Positions 27,318-36,026 of a DNA stretch of 64,000 nucleotides are shown one piece after another (position 1 is the stretch's first letter; every line of letters starts with the position of its first letter). The notes beneath the pieces were generated by a model that was given only the letters and a program-made list of their open reading frames with translations, was not told where the DNA came from and ran no database searches. Where the stretch lies: assembly GCF_019966575.1 (NCBI RefSeq), contig NZ_JAINFK010000005.1:351934-415933 (forward strand), written 5' to 3'. This DNA is from Oricola cellulosilytica (lineage in GTDB: Bacteria > Pseudomonadota > Alphaproteobacteria > Rhizobiales > Rhizobiaceae). The translations under genes and the position numbers were made by a program.

Positions 27318-28166
27318 ATGCTGGATCAGACAGGGAAACACCGCTCGTACCACAATGTCGAGGGCGGACTGCCGCCGCAAACGCAGCTCATGACCGGGCG
27401 TGCCATTTTCACCGAGGCATATGCTGTGATTCCGGGCGGCGTAATGCGCGACATCGTAACCAGCTATTTTCCCCACTGGTCGAACACCCGCGCATGGATC
27501 ATCGCGCGGCCGTTGTCGGGCTTCGCCGAGACGTTTTCCCAGTACGTCATGGAAGTGAAGCCGGGCGGCGGAAGCCAAAATCCGGAACCGGACGAAGGCG
27601 CCGAGGCCGCGATCTTCGTGACATCCGGGGAATTGACACTCACGATCGCCGGCACCCCGCACATGCTCAAACTCGGCGGCTTCGCCTATATCCCGCCGGG
27701 AATGGCGTGGACCGTCGAAAATCGCGGCAGCCAGGACGCCTGCTTCCACTGGATCCGCAAGCGCTACGACGCCGTCTCTGGGCTCGACGCCCCCGATCCC
27801 GTCATCGCCAACGAGCGCGAAATCGAGCCTGTTGCGATGCCCGATACCGGGGGCGCGTGGGCAACGACGCGCTTCGTCGATCCGGCTGACCTGCGCCACG
27901 ACATGCATGTCACTATTGTGACCTTCCAGCCGGGGGGCGTGATTCCGTTCGAGGAAACCCACGTCATGGAGCACGGCCTCTACGTCCTCGAAGGCAAGGC
28001 CGTCTACAAGCTGAACACCGACTGGGTTGAGGTCGAGGCCGGTGACTTCATGTGGCTCCGGGCTTTCTGTCCGCAGGCCTGTTATGCGGGAGGTCCCGGA
28101 CCTTTTCGCTACCTGCTCTACAAGGACGTGAATCGTCACCCGTCGCTGGGTCGTTATCGGCCCTGA
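27318..28166 (+). CDS. allE: (S)-ureidoglycine aminohydrolase
   Basis: This 282-residue bicupin enzyme hydrolyses (S)-ureidoglycine to ureidoglycolate and ammonia in allantoin breakdown. It contains two cupin domains, about residues 60-135 and 190-270. The C-terminal one carries the metal ligands in FEETHVMEHGLYVLEGKAVY, followed by DWVEVEAGDFMWLRAFCPQACYAGG, characteristic of this enzyme. The length matches the family. The frame is open upstream to 27138, but the ATG at 27318 gives the family N-terminus. A leader of about 170 bp holds a TTTTGAAAATAGGCC motif shared with the LysR promoter. Confidence 0.88.
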   Translation: MLDQTGKHRSYHNVEGGLPPQTQLMTGRAIFTEAYAVIPGGVMRDIVTSYFPHWSNTRAWIIARPLSGFAETFSQYVMEVKPGGGSQNPEPDEGAEAAIFVTSGELTLTIAGTPHMLKLGGFAYIPPGMAWTVENRGSQDACFHWIRKRYDAVSGLDAPDPVIANEREIEPVAMPDTGGAWATTRFVDPADLRHDMHVTIVTFQPGGVIPFEETHVMEHGLYVLEGKAVYKLNTDWVEVEAGDFMWLRAFCPQACYAGGPGPFRYLLYKDVNRHPSLGRYRP

Positions 28167-28202
28167 CGGCAAGCGTCATCAACCGTGTGACGCGCGCGAC
28201 GG

Positions 28203-28871
28203 TCAGGGCGTGACGCCCCACCATCGCAATGTGTGGTGAAAGTGATCGCGGATCGCCACCGCCGCACGGTCCGCGTCTCGCGCCTCCAGCGCCGCAATAA
28301 TCTCCAGGTGTTCGTCCATAGCGGAAACGATGCGGTCTGAGAGAAACGGCCGTGTATTCTGAATGATGGCGATGCGGTTGCGATTCTCCGCGTACAGCCG
28401 TGCGGCAAGGCGCGTTCCGAGGCCGCGCGACAGCGCGTCGTGCAGGGACAAATCCGTTTCCATCGCCCGCCGCGGCAGTTCGGGCGTTAAATTCGCCGTT
28501 GCAGCCTCGCGCAGCTTTTCGTGCGCGTCTCTAAGCCTGCCGAGCGGAATGTCGATACCCTTTTCGATCAGACGGCGCGCGCCTTCGCAATCGAAGATCG
28601 CACGCAGATCGAGGCATTCCCGGGTAGTTTCCGGCCCCGCATCCATGATCATCACGCCACGCTTGGGCAGAACCGTGACCAGACCCCCGCTTTCCGCGCG
28701 TTTGACAGCTTCCCGCACAGCCGCGAGCGGCAGATCGAGTTGTTCGACGAGCATGGGCATCGACATGAACGCACTGCTCTGCAGACTTCCGTCACGCAGC
28801 CGGGCAACAAGCGCGTCGTAAGCGCGCTCAGTCAGCAGATCGGACGTGCCGATCCTCGATTGGTCGTTCAT
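28203..28871 (-). CDS. GntR-family regulator, FCD type
   Basis: This 222-residue regulator has an N-terminal winged helix (LTERAYDALVARLRDG, then LDLPLAAVREAVKRAESGGLVTVLPKRG) and a C-terminal all-helical FCD ligand domain with conserved histidines in DLSLHDAL and AIRDHFHHTLRWW. The ATG at 28871 is preferred, since CGGAGG lies nine bases ahead; the ATG at 28880 directly abuts that site. It is divergent from the NCS1 permease and sits inside the ureide cluster, so control of uptake by a purine intermediate is likely. Confidence 0.88.
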   Translation of the reverse strand: MNDQSRIGTSDLLTERAYDALVARLRDGSLQSSAFMSMPMLVEQLDLPLAAVREAVKRAESGGLVTVLPKRGVMIMDAGPETTRECLDLRAIFDCEGARRLIEKGIDIPLGRLRDAHEKLREAATANLTPELPRRAMETDLSLHDALSRGLGTRLAARLYAENRNRIAIIQNTRPFLSDRIVSAMDEHLEIIAALEARDADRAAVAIRDHFHHTLRWWGVTP

Positions 28872-28947
28872 GAAGGACATCCTCCGATTATCGCGATTAT
28901 CCTGAAAGTCCTTCTTGGTATTTCGAGATATCGTAAGGTCAACATAC

Positions 28948-28958
28948 CATGTAACATG
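28948..28958. promoter_or_regulatory. Candidate GntR operator
   Basis: CATGTAACATG is an 11-bp palindrome with one central base in the divergent region between the FCD-GntR gene and the permease. Its ATGTnACAT core suits FCD-type regulators. This is inferred from symmetry and position only. Confidence 0.35.
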
Positions 28959-29044
28959 TCAGGTGCAATTCTTGATGGCATGCCGTTCGGTGATTCGTTT
29001 TGCAAAAAGGGCCGAGACGGGCAGATCGGACTGGAGGAAGTCGC

Positions 29045-30496
29045 ATGGCCACGATACAGAAAACAGGTGCCGGAGAAGGCGCCCTCTATAATGAGGACCT
29101 GGCTCCCTTGCCGCCCGAAAAGCGGAAATGGGGGTCATTTGAAATCTTCAACGTATGGAACAACGACATCCAGAGCCTGTTCGGCTATTCTCTGGCCGCG
29201 TCGCTGTTCATCACCTATGGCCTCAACGGTTGGGCCGTTTTCGCCGCCATCGTGATTGCAGGCTTCTTCGTGATGCTGCTCGTCAACCTGACCGGCAAGC
29301 CCTCGGTGAAATACGGCGTGCCCTATCCGGTCATGGCGCGCGCCTCGATGGGCGTCTACGGAGCAAGATTTCCCGCCCTTGTCCGCGGCATCGTCGCCAT
29401 TTTCTGGTACGGCGTGCAAACCTATTTCGCCTCGACCGCGGTAGCCCTGCTGCTCAACACAGTCTTCGGACTGAAGGGCGGAGCGGAGTTTCTCGGCATG
29501 TCCGCGATCGGCTGGCTCTCCTACCTCATCGTCTGCGTCTTCCAGGTGGCGCTGTTCATGCGAGGCATCGACTGGGTCGGCAAGTTCCTGAACTGGGCCG
29601 GTCCGTTCGTGTACGCCGTCATGATCGCGCTTTGCATCGCGATCTGGTGGAAGGCAGGCAACGGCATCTTCGGCGCGCTCGGTTCGATCTTCGAGGGTTC
29701 GGAAGCGTCCGATCCGCGAGGACCCGTCGCGGCCTTCATCGCGATTATCGGTACGATGATCGCCTATTTTGCCGCGGTTATCATCAATTTCGGTGACTTC
29801 TCGCGCTTCGTGAAATCCGAAGGCGCGATGAAGGCAGGAAACTTCTGGGGTCTGCCGGTGTCGATGGCATTCTTCTCCTTCATCGCCCTCTTTGTCACGG
29901 CGGGCACTGTCGTGCTGTTCGGCGAAAAACTCGTGAACCCGGCCGACATCGTCGACCGCGTGGACAACGTTTTCCTGACGCTGATTGCAGCGGTGACCTT
30001 CTTTGCCGCAACCGTCGGCATTAATCTCGTCGCCAATTTCATCCCGCCGGCTTACGATATCGCCAACCTGAATCCCGGAAAGATTTCGGCCCGGATGGGC
30101 GGAGTTATCACGGCGGTCATCGCTTTCTTTATCGGCGCGCTGTGGGTGCCGCTTATCTCGAATATCGGCATCGCCGCCTTCGTCGATACGCTGGGTGCAA
30201 TCCTCGCCCCTCTCTACGGAATTCTTGTCGCGGACTACTACATCGTACGCCGGCAGAGCGTCTCGGTTGACGACATGTTTTCCGCCGATCCGGCTGGCCA
30301 ATATTTTTACGGAAATGGATGGAACGGCCGGGCGGTCGCCGCTTTCGGCGTGGCCGCTGTCTTTTCCGTGGCGACCGTCTGGGTTCCTGCCCTCGCACAG
30401 CTCTCCGGCTACGGCTGGGTGATCGGCGCGGTTCTGGGAGGGCTGTTCCACGTGGTGCTGATGCGCAGCACGGTTGCCGTCCCCCGCAGCGCCTGA
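29045..30496 (+). CDS. NCS1-family purine/allantoin permease
   Basis: This 483-residue protein has twelve predicted membrane segments and belongs to the nucleobase:cation symporter-1 family. Family landmarks are the N-terminal NEDLAPLPPEKRKWGSFEIFNVWNNDIQSL, the GKPSVKYGVPYPVMARAS loop after the second span and NFGDFSRFVKSEG in the middle. Start ATG 29045 has GGAGG 7 bp ahead. Cytosine, uracil, allantoin and hydantoin are all transported by relatives; the neighbours argue for allantoin, a ureide or a purine. Confidence 0.88.
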   Translation: MATIQKTGAGEGALYNEDLAPLPPEKRKWGSFEIFNVWNNDIQSLFGYSLAASLFITYGLNGWAVFAAIVIAGFFVMLLVNLTGKPSVKYGVPYPVMARASMGVYGARFPALVRGIVAIFWYGVQTYFASTAVALLLNTVFGLKGGAEFLGMSAIGWLSYLIVCVFQVALFMRGIDWVGKFLNWAGPFVYAVMIALCIAIWWKAGNGIFGALGSIFEGSEASDPRGPVAAFIAIIGTMIAYFAAVIINFGDFSRFVKSEGAMKAGNFWGLPVSMAFFSFIALFVTAGTVVLFGEKLVNPADIVDRVDNVFLTLIAAVTFFAATVGINLVANFIPPAYDIANLNPGKISARMGGVITAVIAFFIGALWVPLISNIGIAAFVDTLGAILAPLYGILVADYYIVRRQSVSVDDMFSADPAGQYFYGNGWNGRAVAAFGVAAVFSVATVWVPALAQLSGYGWVIGAVLGGLFHVVLMRSTVAVPRSA

Positions 30497-30613
30497 GCGG
30501 GTTGGGGCGGCGCCAGGCCGCCCCGGCCCATACCCCGAGTGGAACACAACCATATCCGGAGCCGGCGGACGGTCCGCCGGCGGTCGGAAAGCCGACAGGC
30601 GGAGCCTCGAGCC

Positions 30614-31099
30614 ATGTTGAATATGAAGCCGGAAATGCTCGACGCAGACGCGTTCCACCCGTACGGGCAAGTCATTGACAAGGAGCACGCGCGCTCGTTT
30701 CCCATCAACAGCGGAATGTGTACCCGCTATCACGATCTGGCCGAGATCGACGTAACCGGCCCGGGCGCGCGCCCGATCGTCAGCATTGTCACGGGTGAGC
30801 CATATGAACTCCCCGCAAGGATCCCGATGGTCGAACGCCATCCCTTCGGAAGCCAGGCGTTCATTCCGCTGTCATCGCGGCCGTTCCTCGTCGTCGTCTG
30901 CGACGATGACGATGGCACGCCGGCGAACCTGAAGGCCTTTCTGACTGCACCCGGTCAGGGCGTGAACTTCAAGAGGAACGTCTGGCACGGCATCCTGACG
31001 CCCCTGGAAGACACCTCGGATTTTGTTGTCGTGGATTGGGCCGGCGAAGGAACCAATCTCGAAGAGCATTTCTTCGACCAGCCCTACACGGTCGGCTGA
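30614..31099 (+). CDS. allA: Ureidoglycolate lyase
   Basis: This 161-residue protein splits ureidoglycolate into glyoxylate and urea. Features typical of AllA are FHPYGQVIDKE near the start, a cupin-like core with MVERHPFGSQAFIPLSSRPFLVVV containing the metal- and substrate-contacting histidine and glutamine, GQGVNFKRNVWHG, and a C-terminal DFVVVDWAGEGTNLEEHFF. It lies 117 bp after the permease, with GGAG in front of the ATG. It supplies the glyoxylate that the bhc enzymes at 33.8-38.2 kb can use. Confidence 0.93.
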   Translation: MLNMKPEMLDADAFHPYGQVIDKEHARSFPINSGMCTRYHDLAEIDVTGPGARPIVSIVTGEPYELPARIPMVERHPFGSQAFIPLSSRPFLVVVCDDDDGTPANLKAFLTAPGQGVNFKRNVWHGILTPLEDTSDFVVVDWAGEGTNLEEHFFDQPYTVG

Positions 31100-31129
31100 C
31101 GTTGGCCCTCCGGCGGCCGCATCCCGTCC

Positions 31130-33409
31130 TCACGCATAGGTCGACACGTCCGCCCCGGCGAGAGCCGCCATGTTGAGCAGGCCCCGCACGGTAATGGCCG
31201 GCGTGACGATATGGGCCTGGTTGCCCATACCCATCATGATCGGCCCAACCTCGAGACCGTTCGCCGCCGATTTCAGCAGATTGCGCGCCGCGCCTGCCGC
31301 ATCCATGTTGGCGAAGATCAGCACGTTCGCCTTGCCGGACAACCGGGAATTCGGAAACAGCCGCTCGCGAAGTTCGGCGTTCAGCGCCGTGTCCGAATTC
31401 ATTTCGCCCTCGTACTCGAAATCGAGGTCGCAAGTGTCCAGAATTTCCAGCGCACGTCGCATCACACGTCCGGACGGGCTGTCCAGATTGCCGAACTGAG
31501 AGCCCGAACAAAGCGCGACCTTCGGCGCGATACCGAAACGACGCACATGCCGGGCGGCCGCGATGACGGTGTTCGCCAGTGTGTCCGGGGTCTGCTCGAT
31601 ATTGATATGGGTGTCGGCGATGAACAGCGGGCCGTCTTCCAGGATCATCAGCGACAAGGCGCCAGCCGGCTTCAACTGGCTGGTGGCCAGGATCTGGCGC
31701 ACATAGTTCAAATGCCAGTGATACTGGCCGAAGGTTCCGCAGATCATGCTGTCGGCTTCGCCCCGATTGACCATGATCGCGGCTATGGCCGTGGTGTTGG
31801 TTCGCATCACGGCCTTGGCGAGATCCGGCGTCGTGCCGCGCCGCTGCGTGACGGCGTGATAGGTCTGCCAGTAGTCCCTGTAGCGCTCGTCACTCTCCGG
31901 ATTGACGATCTCGAAATCGCGGTCCGGCCGGATCGCCAGGCCATCGCGTTCGATGCGCGCGTTGATCACATCGGGCCGGCCAATCAGGACGGGCACGTCG
32001 ACACGCTCTTCGATCATCGCCTGGGCGCAACGCAGCACCCGATCGTCCTCGCCCTCGGCGAAGACGATCCGCCTGTCGGCCTGGCGCGCCGCGTCGAAGA
32101 CCGGGCGCATGATCATGGACGAGCGGTAGACCTGCGCCTGAAGGCTCTCCTTGTAGGTCGGGATGTCAATCGGCCGGGTGGCGACGCCGGAATCCATGGC
32201 GGCCTTGGCAACAGCAACCGCGATGGTCGGCAGCAGGCGCGGGTCGAAGGGCTTTGGGATCAGATATTCCGCCCCGAAGGTCAGCCGCTCGTCGCGATAG
32301 GCCTGGCCGACCTCCGCCGAGGTCGTGGCGCGGGCTATCCCCGCAATCGCCTCCACGCATGCGATCTTCATCGCATCGTTGATTTCGGTCGCGCCGACGT
32401 CCAGTGCGCCGCGGAAGATGAACGGAAAGCACAGCACATTGTTGACCTGGTTCGGATAGTCGGATCTGCCGGTCGCTATCAGCGCGTTCGGCTTACCCCT
32501 GCGCGCCTCTTCCGGCATGATCTCGGGCGTTGGATTGGCGAGCGCGAAAATCATCGGATTGTCGGCCATGCGGGCGACCATCTCTGCCGTCAGCAGACCT
32601 GGACCCGAAACGCCGAGGAACATGTCCGCGCCCTCCAGCGCCTCCTCGATGGTGCGCAACGTCGTGTCCTGCGCGAACATCTCCTTTTCCGGGGTCAATC
32701 CGTTCCGCTGCTTGTGCACGACGCCCTTGCTGTCGAGCATCAGGATGTTCTCGTGGCGGGCGCCCATCGTCATCAGCATCTTGAGGCAGGCAATGCCCGC
32801 CGCCCCGGCGCCGAGCGCGACGATACGGATATCCTCGATTTTCTTGCCGGAAAGACGCAGGCCGTTGACGGCTGCCGCAGACGCGACGATCGCCGTGCCG
32901 TGCTGGTCATCATGGAAAACCGGAATGCCCATGCGTTCGCGGCAGATGCGTTCAACGAGGAAGCAGTCCGGGGCCTTGATGTCCTCCAGATTGATCGCGC
33001 CGAACGTCGGCTCGAGCTTGCAGACGATTTCGGCCAGCTTCTCCGGGTCGGCCTCGTTGATCTCGATGTCGAAGCAGTCGACTCCCGCGAATTTCTTGAA
33101 CAGGACCGCCTTGCCCTCCATCACCGGCTTCGATGCCTGCGCGCCGATGTCCCCGAGGCCAAGCACCGCGGTGCCGTTGCTGATCACCGCGACCAGGTTT
33201 CCCTTCGACGTGTAGCGGCGCGCATTGTTCGCATCGTCAGCGATCTGGAGGCAGGCCTCGGCCACGCCCGGCGAATAGGCACGGCTTAGATCGCGGCTTG
33301 TCGCCATCGTCTTGGTCGCGCGTATTTCCAGTTTTCCGGGCTTCGGAAACTCGTGATAGTCCAGTGCCGCCTGGCGTTCCATCGCGGCTTTTTCGCTGCT
33401 GTCTGCCAT
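31130..33409 (-). CDS. maeB: NADP-dependent malic enzyme with phosphotransacetylase-like domain
   Basis: This 759-residue enzyme decarboxylates malate to pyruvate. The N-terminal malic domain (residues 1-425) includes YSPGVAEACLQI, GTAVLGLGDIGAQASKPVMEGKAVLFKKF and FHDDQHGTAIVASAAAVNG with the catalytic region. The nucleotide site is IVALGAGAAGIACLK. The C-terminal half (from about residue 430, RPVFDAARQADRRIVFAEGEDDRVLRCAQ) is the PTA-like regulatory domain of rhizobial Dme/Tme, usually responsive to acetyl-CoA. The neighbourhood fits exit of C4 acids made by the bhc cycle. Confidence 0.95.
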   Translation of the reverse strand: MADSSEKAAMERQAALDYHEFPKPGKLEIRATKTMATSRDLSRAYSPGVAEACLQIADDANNARRYTSKGNLVAVISNGTAVLGLGDIGAQASKPVMEGKAVLFKKFAGVDCFDIEINEADPEKLAEIVCKLEPTFGAINLEDIKAPDCFLVERICRERMGIPVFHDDQHGTAIVASAAAVNGLRLSGKKIEDIRIVALGAGAAGIACLKMLMTMGARHENILMLDSKGVVHKQRNGLTPEKEMFAQDTTLRTIEEALEGADMFLGVSGPGLLTAEMVARMADNPMIFALANPTPEIMPEEARRGKPNALIATGRSDYPNQVNNVLCFPFIFRGALDVGATEINDAMKIACVEAIAGIARATTSAEVGQAYRDERLTFGAEYLIPKPFDPRLLPTIAVAVAKAAMDSGVATRPIDIPTYKESLQAQVYRSSMIMRPVFDAARQADRRIVFAEGEDDRVLRCAQAMIEERVDVPVLIGRPDVINARIERDGLAIRPDRDFEIVNPESDERYRDYWQTYHAVTQRRGTTPDLAKAVMRTNTTAIAAIMVNRGEADSMICGTFGQYHWHLNYVRQILATSQLKPAGALSLMILEDGPLFIADTHINIEQTPDTLANTVIAAARHVRRFGIAPKVALCSGSQFGNLDSPSGRVMRRALEILDTCDLDFEYEGEMNSDTALNAELRERLFPNSRLSGKANVLIFANMDAAGAARNLLKSAANGLEVGPIMMGMGNQAHIVTPAITVRGLLNMAALAGADVSTYA

Positions 33410-33425
33410 CTGCGTATCTCCCCCC

Positions 33426-33779
33426 CTAAAATTTGCGCGCTGCCATCATCCGGGCAACATCGATCATGCGGCTGGAAAAGCCCCATTCATTGTCATACCA
33501 GCCAAAGACGTGAACCTGATGCCCATCGGCCTGCATTGTCTCCGGCAACACGATCTTCGCCCGCAGGCTTGGACAATTGTAGGGTCGCGTCAATCGCCGA
33601 AACACTGGCGTCGTGACCCGGAGCGAGCCGGTGATCCGATCGCCCACTTGCGGCAGAAAATGGCGGAGCAGCCGGATGTCCGTAGGCAAATTTCCGGCAA
33701 CGAGTTGCCTCAGGATCGTCCTGCCGATGCGGCCAAACCCGTTTATCGCAACCGTGATCGGTTTCCTGGCCACTCTCAC
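33426..33779 (-). pseudogene. Internally deleted glyceraldehyde-3-phosphate dehydrogenase remnant
   Basis: This frame of 117 residues begins with a GAPDH N-terminus (ITVAINGFGRIGRTILRQL) and ends with a GAPDH C-terminus (VHVFGWYDNEWGFSSRMIDVARMM). A full enzyme has about 335 residues. The middle, with the NAD pocket and the catalytic cysteine motif SCTTN, is missing; only a scrambled PQVGDRITGSLRVTTPVF, like the GSxLRVPTP strand, remains. It still reads as one frame, so a short protein may be made, but it cannot be an active dehydrogenase. It sits between malic enzyme and bhcD. Confidence 0.8.
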
Positions 33780-33805
33780 CCCAAATACCTGCAGGACCTA
33801 AGGAT

Positions 33806-34774
33806 TTAGGTCAGATCGACCTCGAGCGCCACACCCTTTTCAACGGCGAGATCGACCACTGCACCAGCGACCGCCAGATCCTGCAGGCCGACCCCGGTCC
33901 CGTCGAACAGAGTGATCTCGTCCTCGGCACGGCGGCCAGGCCGGTCGCCGTTGATCACCTCCCCGAGTTCGCCGACATCGCCCTCGGTCACCGAACCGTC
34001 CGCGATAGCGTGCTGGCACTCCCCGATGCTGATCGACTGGGCGACCTCGTCGGTGAACAGCGTGGCCCGCGCGACGAGCGCGGCTTCGACTTCCTGCTTC
34101 CCCTTCGTGTCGGTTCCCATGCAGGCCAGATGCGTTCCGGGTTTCACATGCCGGTCGAGGAGAACAGGCTCGAAGCTCGAGGTGATCGTCACGATCACAT
34201 CCGCCTGTGCGCCCAGTTCTTCCAGTGACACCGCCTTGAAGGGCAAGCCGATCTCTCCAGCCGCTTTCGCCAGCCCGTCCAGCTTGCTCGCCGTCCGGTT
34301 CCACGCTACGACCCGCTCGAATCCGCGCTGTTCGGCGACAGCGCGCAACTGGAACGCCGCCTGGTGGCCCGCGCCGACAATGCCGAGCACCTTGGAGTCC
34401 CGGCGCGCGAGATGCGCGACGGAGACGGCTGCCGCTGCGGCGGTCCGTAGCGCGGTCAGCAGATTGCCTCCCACGACGGCGCGGCAGCGCCCGCTGTCGG
34501 CGTCGAACAGGAACACGGTCGACTGGTGATTCGTGATGCCCTTGGCCGCGTTGCCCGGCCAATACCCGCCGGATTTAAGCCCGAGATTGAGCGCGGCGCG
34601 GTCGAAGCCTGACTTGAAACCGTAGAGCGCGTCGGCATGGCCGATCGCCTCACGGATTACCGGAAAATTGGTAGCAGTGCGCTTCGCCATCGAGGCGAAC
34701 ACGCTTTCGACCGCGGTGAACGCGTCCGCGCGGGTTATCAGGGCGCCGATTTCTTTTTCGGGGACGATGATCAT
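33806..34774 (-). CDS. bhcD: Iminosuccinate reductase of the beta-hydroxyaspartate cycle
   Basis: This 322-residue protein is of the ornithine cyclodeaminase/mu-crystallin family. The NAD(P) motif is LGIVGAGHQAAFQLRAV near residue 128. Segments that match BhcD rather than OCD are ALYGFKSGFD, LGLKSGGYWPGN, NHQSTVFLFD, GTDTKGKQEVEAAL, FTDEVAQSISIGECQHAIADG and FDGTGVGLQDLAVA. It reduces iminosuccinate to L-aspartate, regenerating the amino donor for BhcA. It is the last gene of bhcABCD, 72 bp after bhcC. Without the context a generic amino-acid dehydrogenase would be the call. Confidence 0.88.
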   Translation of the reverse strand: MIIVPEKEIGALITRADAFTAVESVFASMAKRTATNFPVIREAIGHADALYGFKSGFDRAALNLGLKSGGYWPGNAAKGITNHQSTVFLFDADSGRCRAVVGGNLLTALRTAAAAAVSVAHLARRDSKVLGIVGAGHQAAFQLRAVAEQRGFERVVAWNRTASKLDGLAKAAGEIGLPFKAVSLEELGAQADVIVTITSSFEPVLLDRHVKPGTHLACMGTDTKGKQEVEAALVARATLFTDEVAQSISIGECQHAIADGSVTEGDVGELGEVINGDRPGRRAEDEITLFDGTGVGLQDLAVAGAVVDLAVEKGVALEVDLT

Positions 34775-34846
34775 ATGGCGTCTTTCCGTTGAATGCAGTC
34801 GGGGCCGGCGGCAACCGGCCCCGTCGATTTATGATCGCGCAGCGGA

Positions 34847-36010
34847 TCAGTAGGCCTTGCCGCGCGCCGAAACCGGCCACAGCGTCTCGACCTTGCCGTT
34901 CCGCACACCGACATACCAGTCGTGGACATTGCATGTGGGATCGCAATGACCCGGAACGAGCTTCAGCTTTTCGCCGATCTTCAGGACGCCATTCGGATCG
35001 GCGATCACACCGTGCTCGTCGGAGCATTTCACATATTTGACGTCATCGCGGCCGAAGATGAACGGCAGCCCGCTGTCGACGGACTGGGCCTTGAGTCCGG
35101 CATCGCAGATCGCCTTGTCGGCCTTCGCGTGCGACATCACGCTCGTCAGGATGAACAGCGCGTTCTCCCACTCTCCCTGGTCGATGCGATTCCCCTTCTC
35201 GTCAAGAATGCGCCCGTAATCGGCGTCCATGAACGCATAGGAGCCGCATTGCAGCTCATTGTAGACGCCGGAATTCGACTCGAAATAATAGGATCCAGTG
35301 CCGCCCCCGGAAACGAGTTCGGGCTCCAGCCCCACGGCTTTCAGGCCTTCGACGGCGTCTTTCACCATCGCGATTGCGGTATCGAGCTTGGCCTTCCGAT
35401 CCTCGTACTTATCGATGTGCTGCATTGCGCCCTGATAAGCCTGGATACCGGTGAATTTGAGGCCCGGCGCGGCGTCAATCGCCTTGGCGATCGCCACCAC
35501 GGCCTCGGTTGTGGTCACGCCACAGCGGCCCGCGCCGCAATCGATCTCGATGAAGCATTCGATTTGCGTTCCATGGTTCTGCGCCGCAGCCGACAGGTCG
35601 CCCACATTGGCAATGTCGTCGACGCAGACGATGATGCGGGAACCGAGTTTCGGCAGCCGGGCAAGCCGGTCGATCTTGGCCGGATCGCGCACCTGGTTGG
35701 AAACCAGTATGTCCTTGATGCCGCCGCGCGCGAAAACCTCGGCCTCGGACACCTTCTGACAACAGACGCCGACGGACCCGCCCAGTTTCTCCTGAAGCTT
35801 CGCCACATCGACCGATTTGTGCATCTTGCCGTGGACCCGGTGGCGCATGCCGTGCCCCTTGGCGTAGTCGCCCATTTTCCTGATGTTGCGTTCCAGCGCA
35901 TCGAGATCGAGCACGAGGCAGGGGGTCTGGATATCTTTTTCGTCCATGCCGGGAACGGCCGGGACATCGAAACCGACTTCCAGTTCGCTGAAATTCAAGG
36001 GAGCGTTCAT
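34847..36010 (-). CDS. bhcC: Beta-hydroxyaspartate aldolase
   Basis: This 387-residue fold-type III PLP enzyme is of the D-threonine aldolase/alanine racemase N-terminal type. The PLP lysine lies in HRVHGKMHKSVD near residue 60. The C-terminal metal-binding region typical of these aldolases is VPGHCDPTCNVHDWYVGVRNG. It condenses glycine with glyoxylate to (2R,3S)-beta-hydroxyaspartate. The ATG at 36010 follows GAAGGAAG. It lies between bhcB and bhcD in the same order as the operon known from Paracoccus denitrificans. Confidence 0.9.
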   Translation of the reverse strand: MNAPLNFSELEVGFDVPAVPGMDEKDIQTPCLVLDLDALERNIRKMGDYAKGHGMRHRVHGKMHKSVDVAKLQEKLGGSVGVCCQKVSEAEVFARGGIKDILVSNQVRDPAKIDRLARLPKLGSRIIVCVDDIANVGDLSAAAQNHGTQIECFIEIDCGAGRCGVTTTEAVVAIAKAIDAAPGLKFTGIQAYQGAMQHIDKYEDRKAKLDTAIAMVKDAVEGLKAVGLEPELVSGGGTGSYYFESNSGVYNELQCGSYAFMDADYGRILDEKGNRIDQGEWENALFILTSVMSHAKADKAICDAGLKAQSVDSGLPFIFGRDDVKYVKCSDEHGVIADPNGVLKIGEKLKLVPGHCDPTCNVHDWYVGVRNGKVETLWPVSARGKAY

Positions 36011-36026
36011 GTTGTCTTCCTTCGGT

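Noticed and set aside
31211..33289. 692-residue open frame on the plus strand opposite the malic enzyme gene
   Set aside because: It is the mirror of a highly conserved, well-supported coding sequence in GC-rich DNA; its translation is His/Arg/Asp-rich and matches no family.
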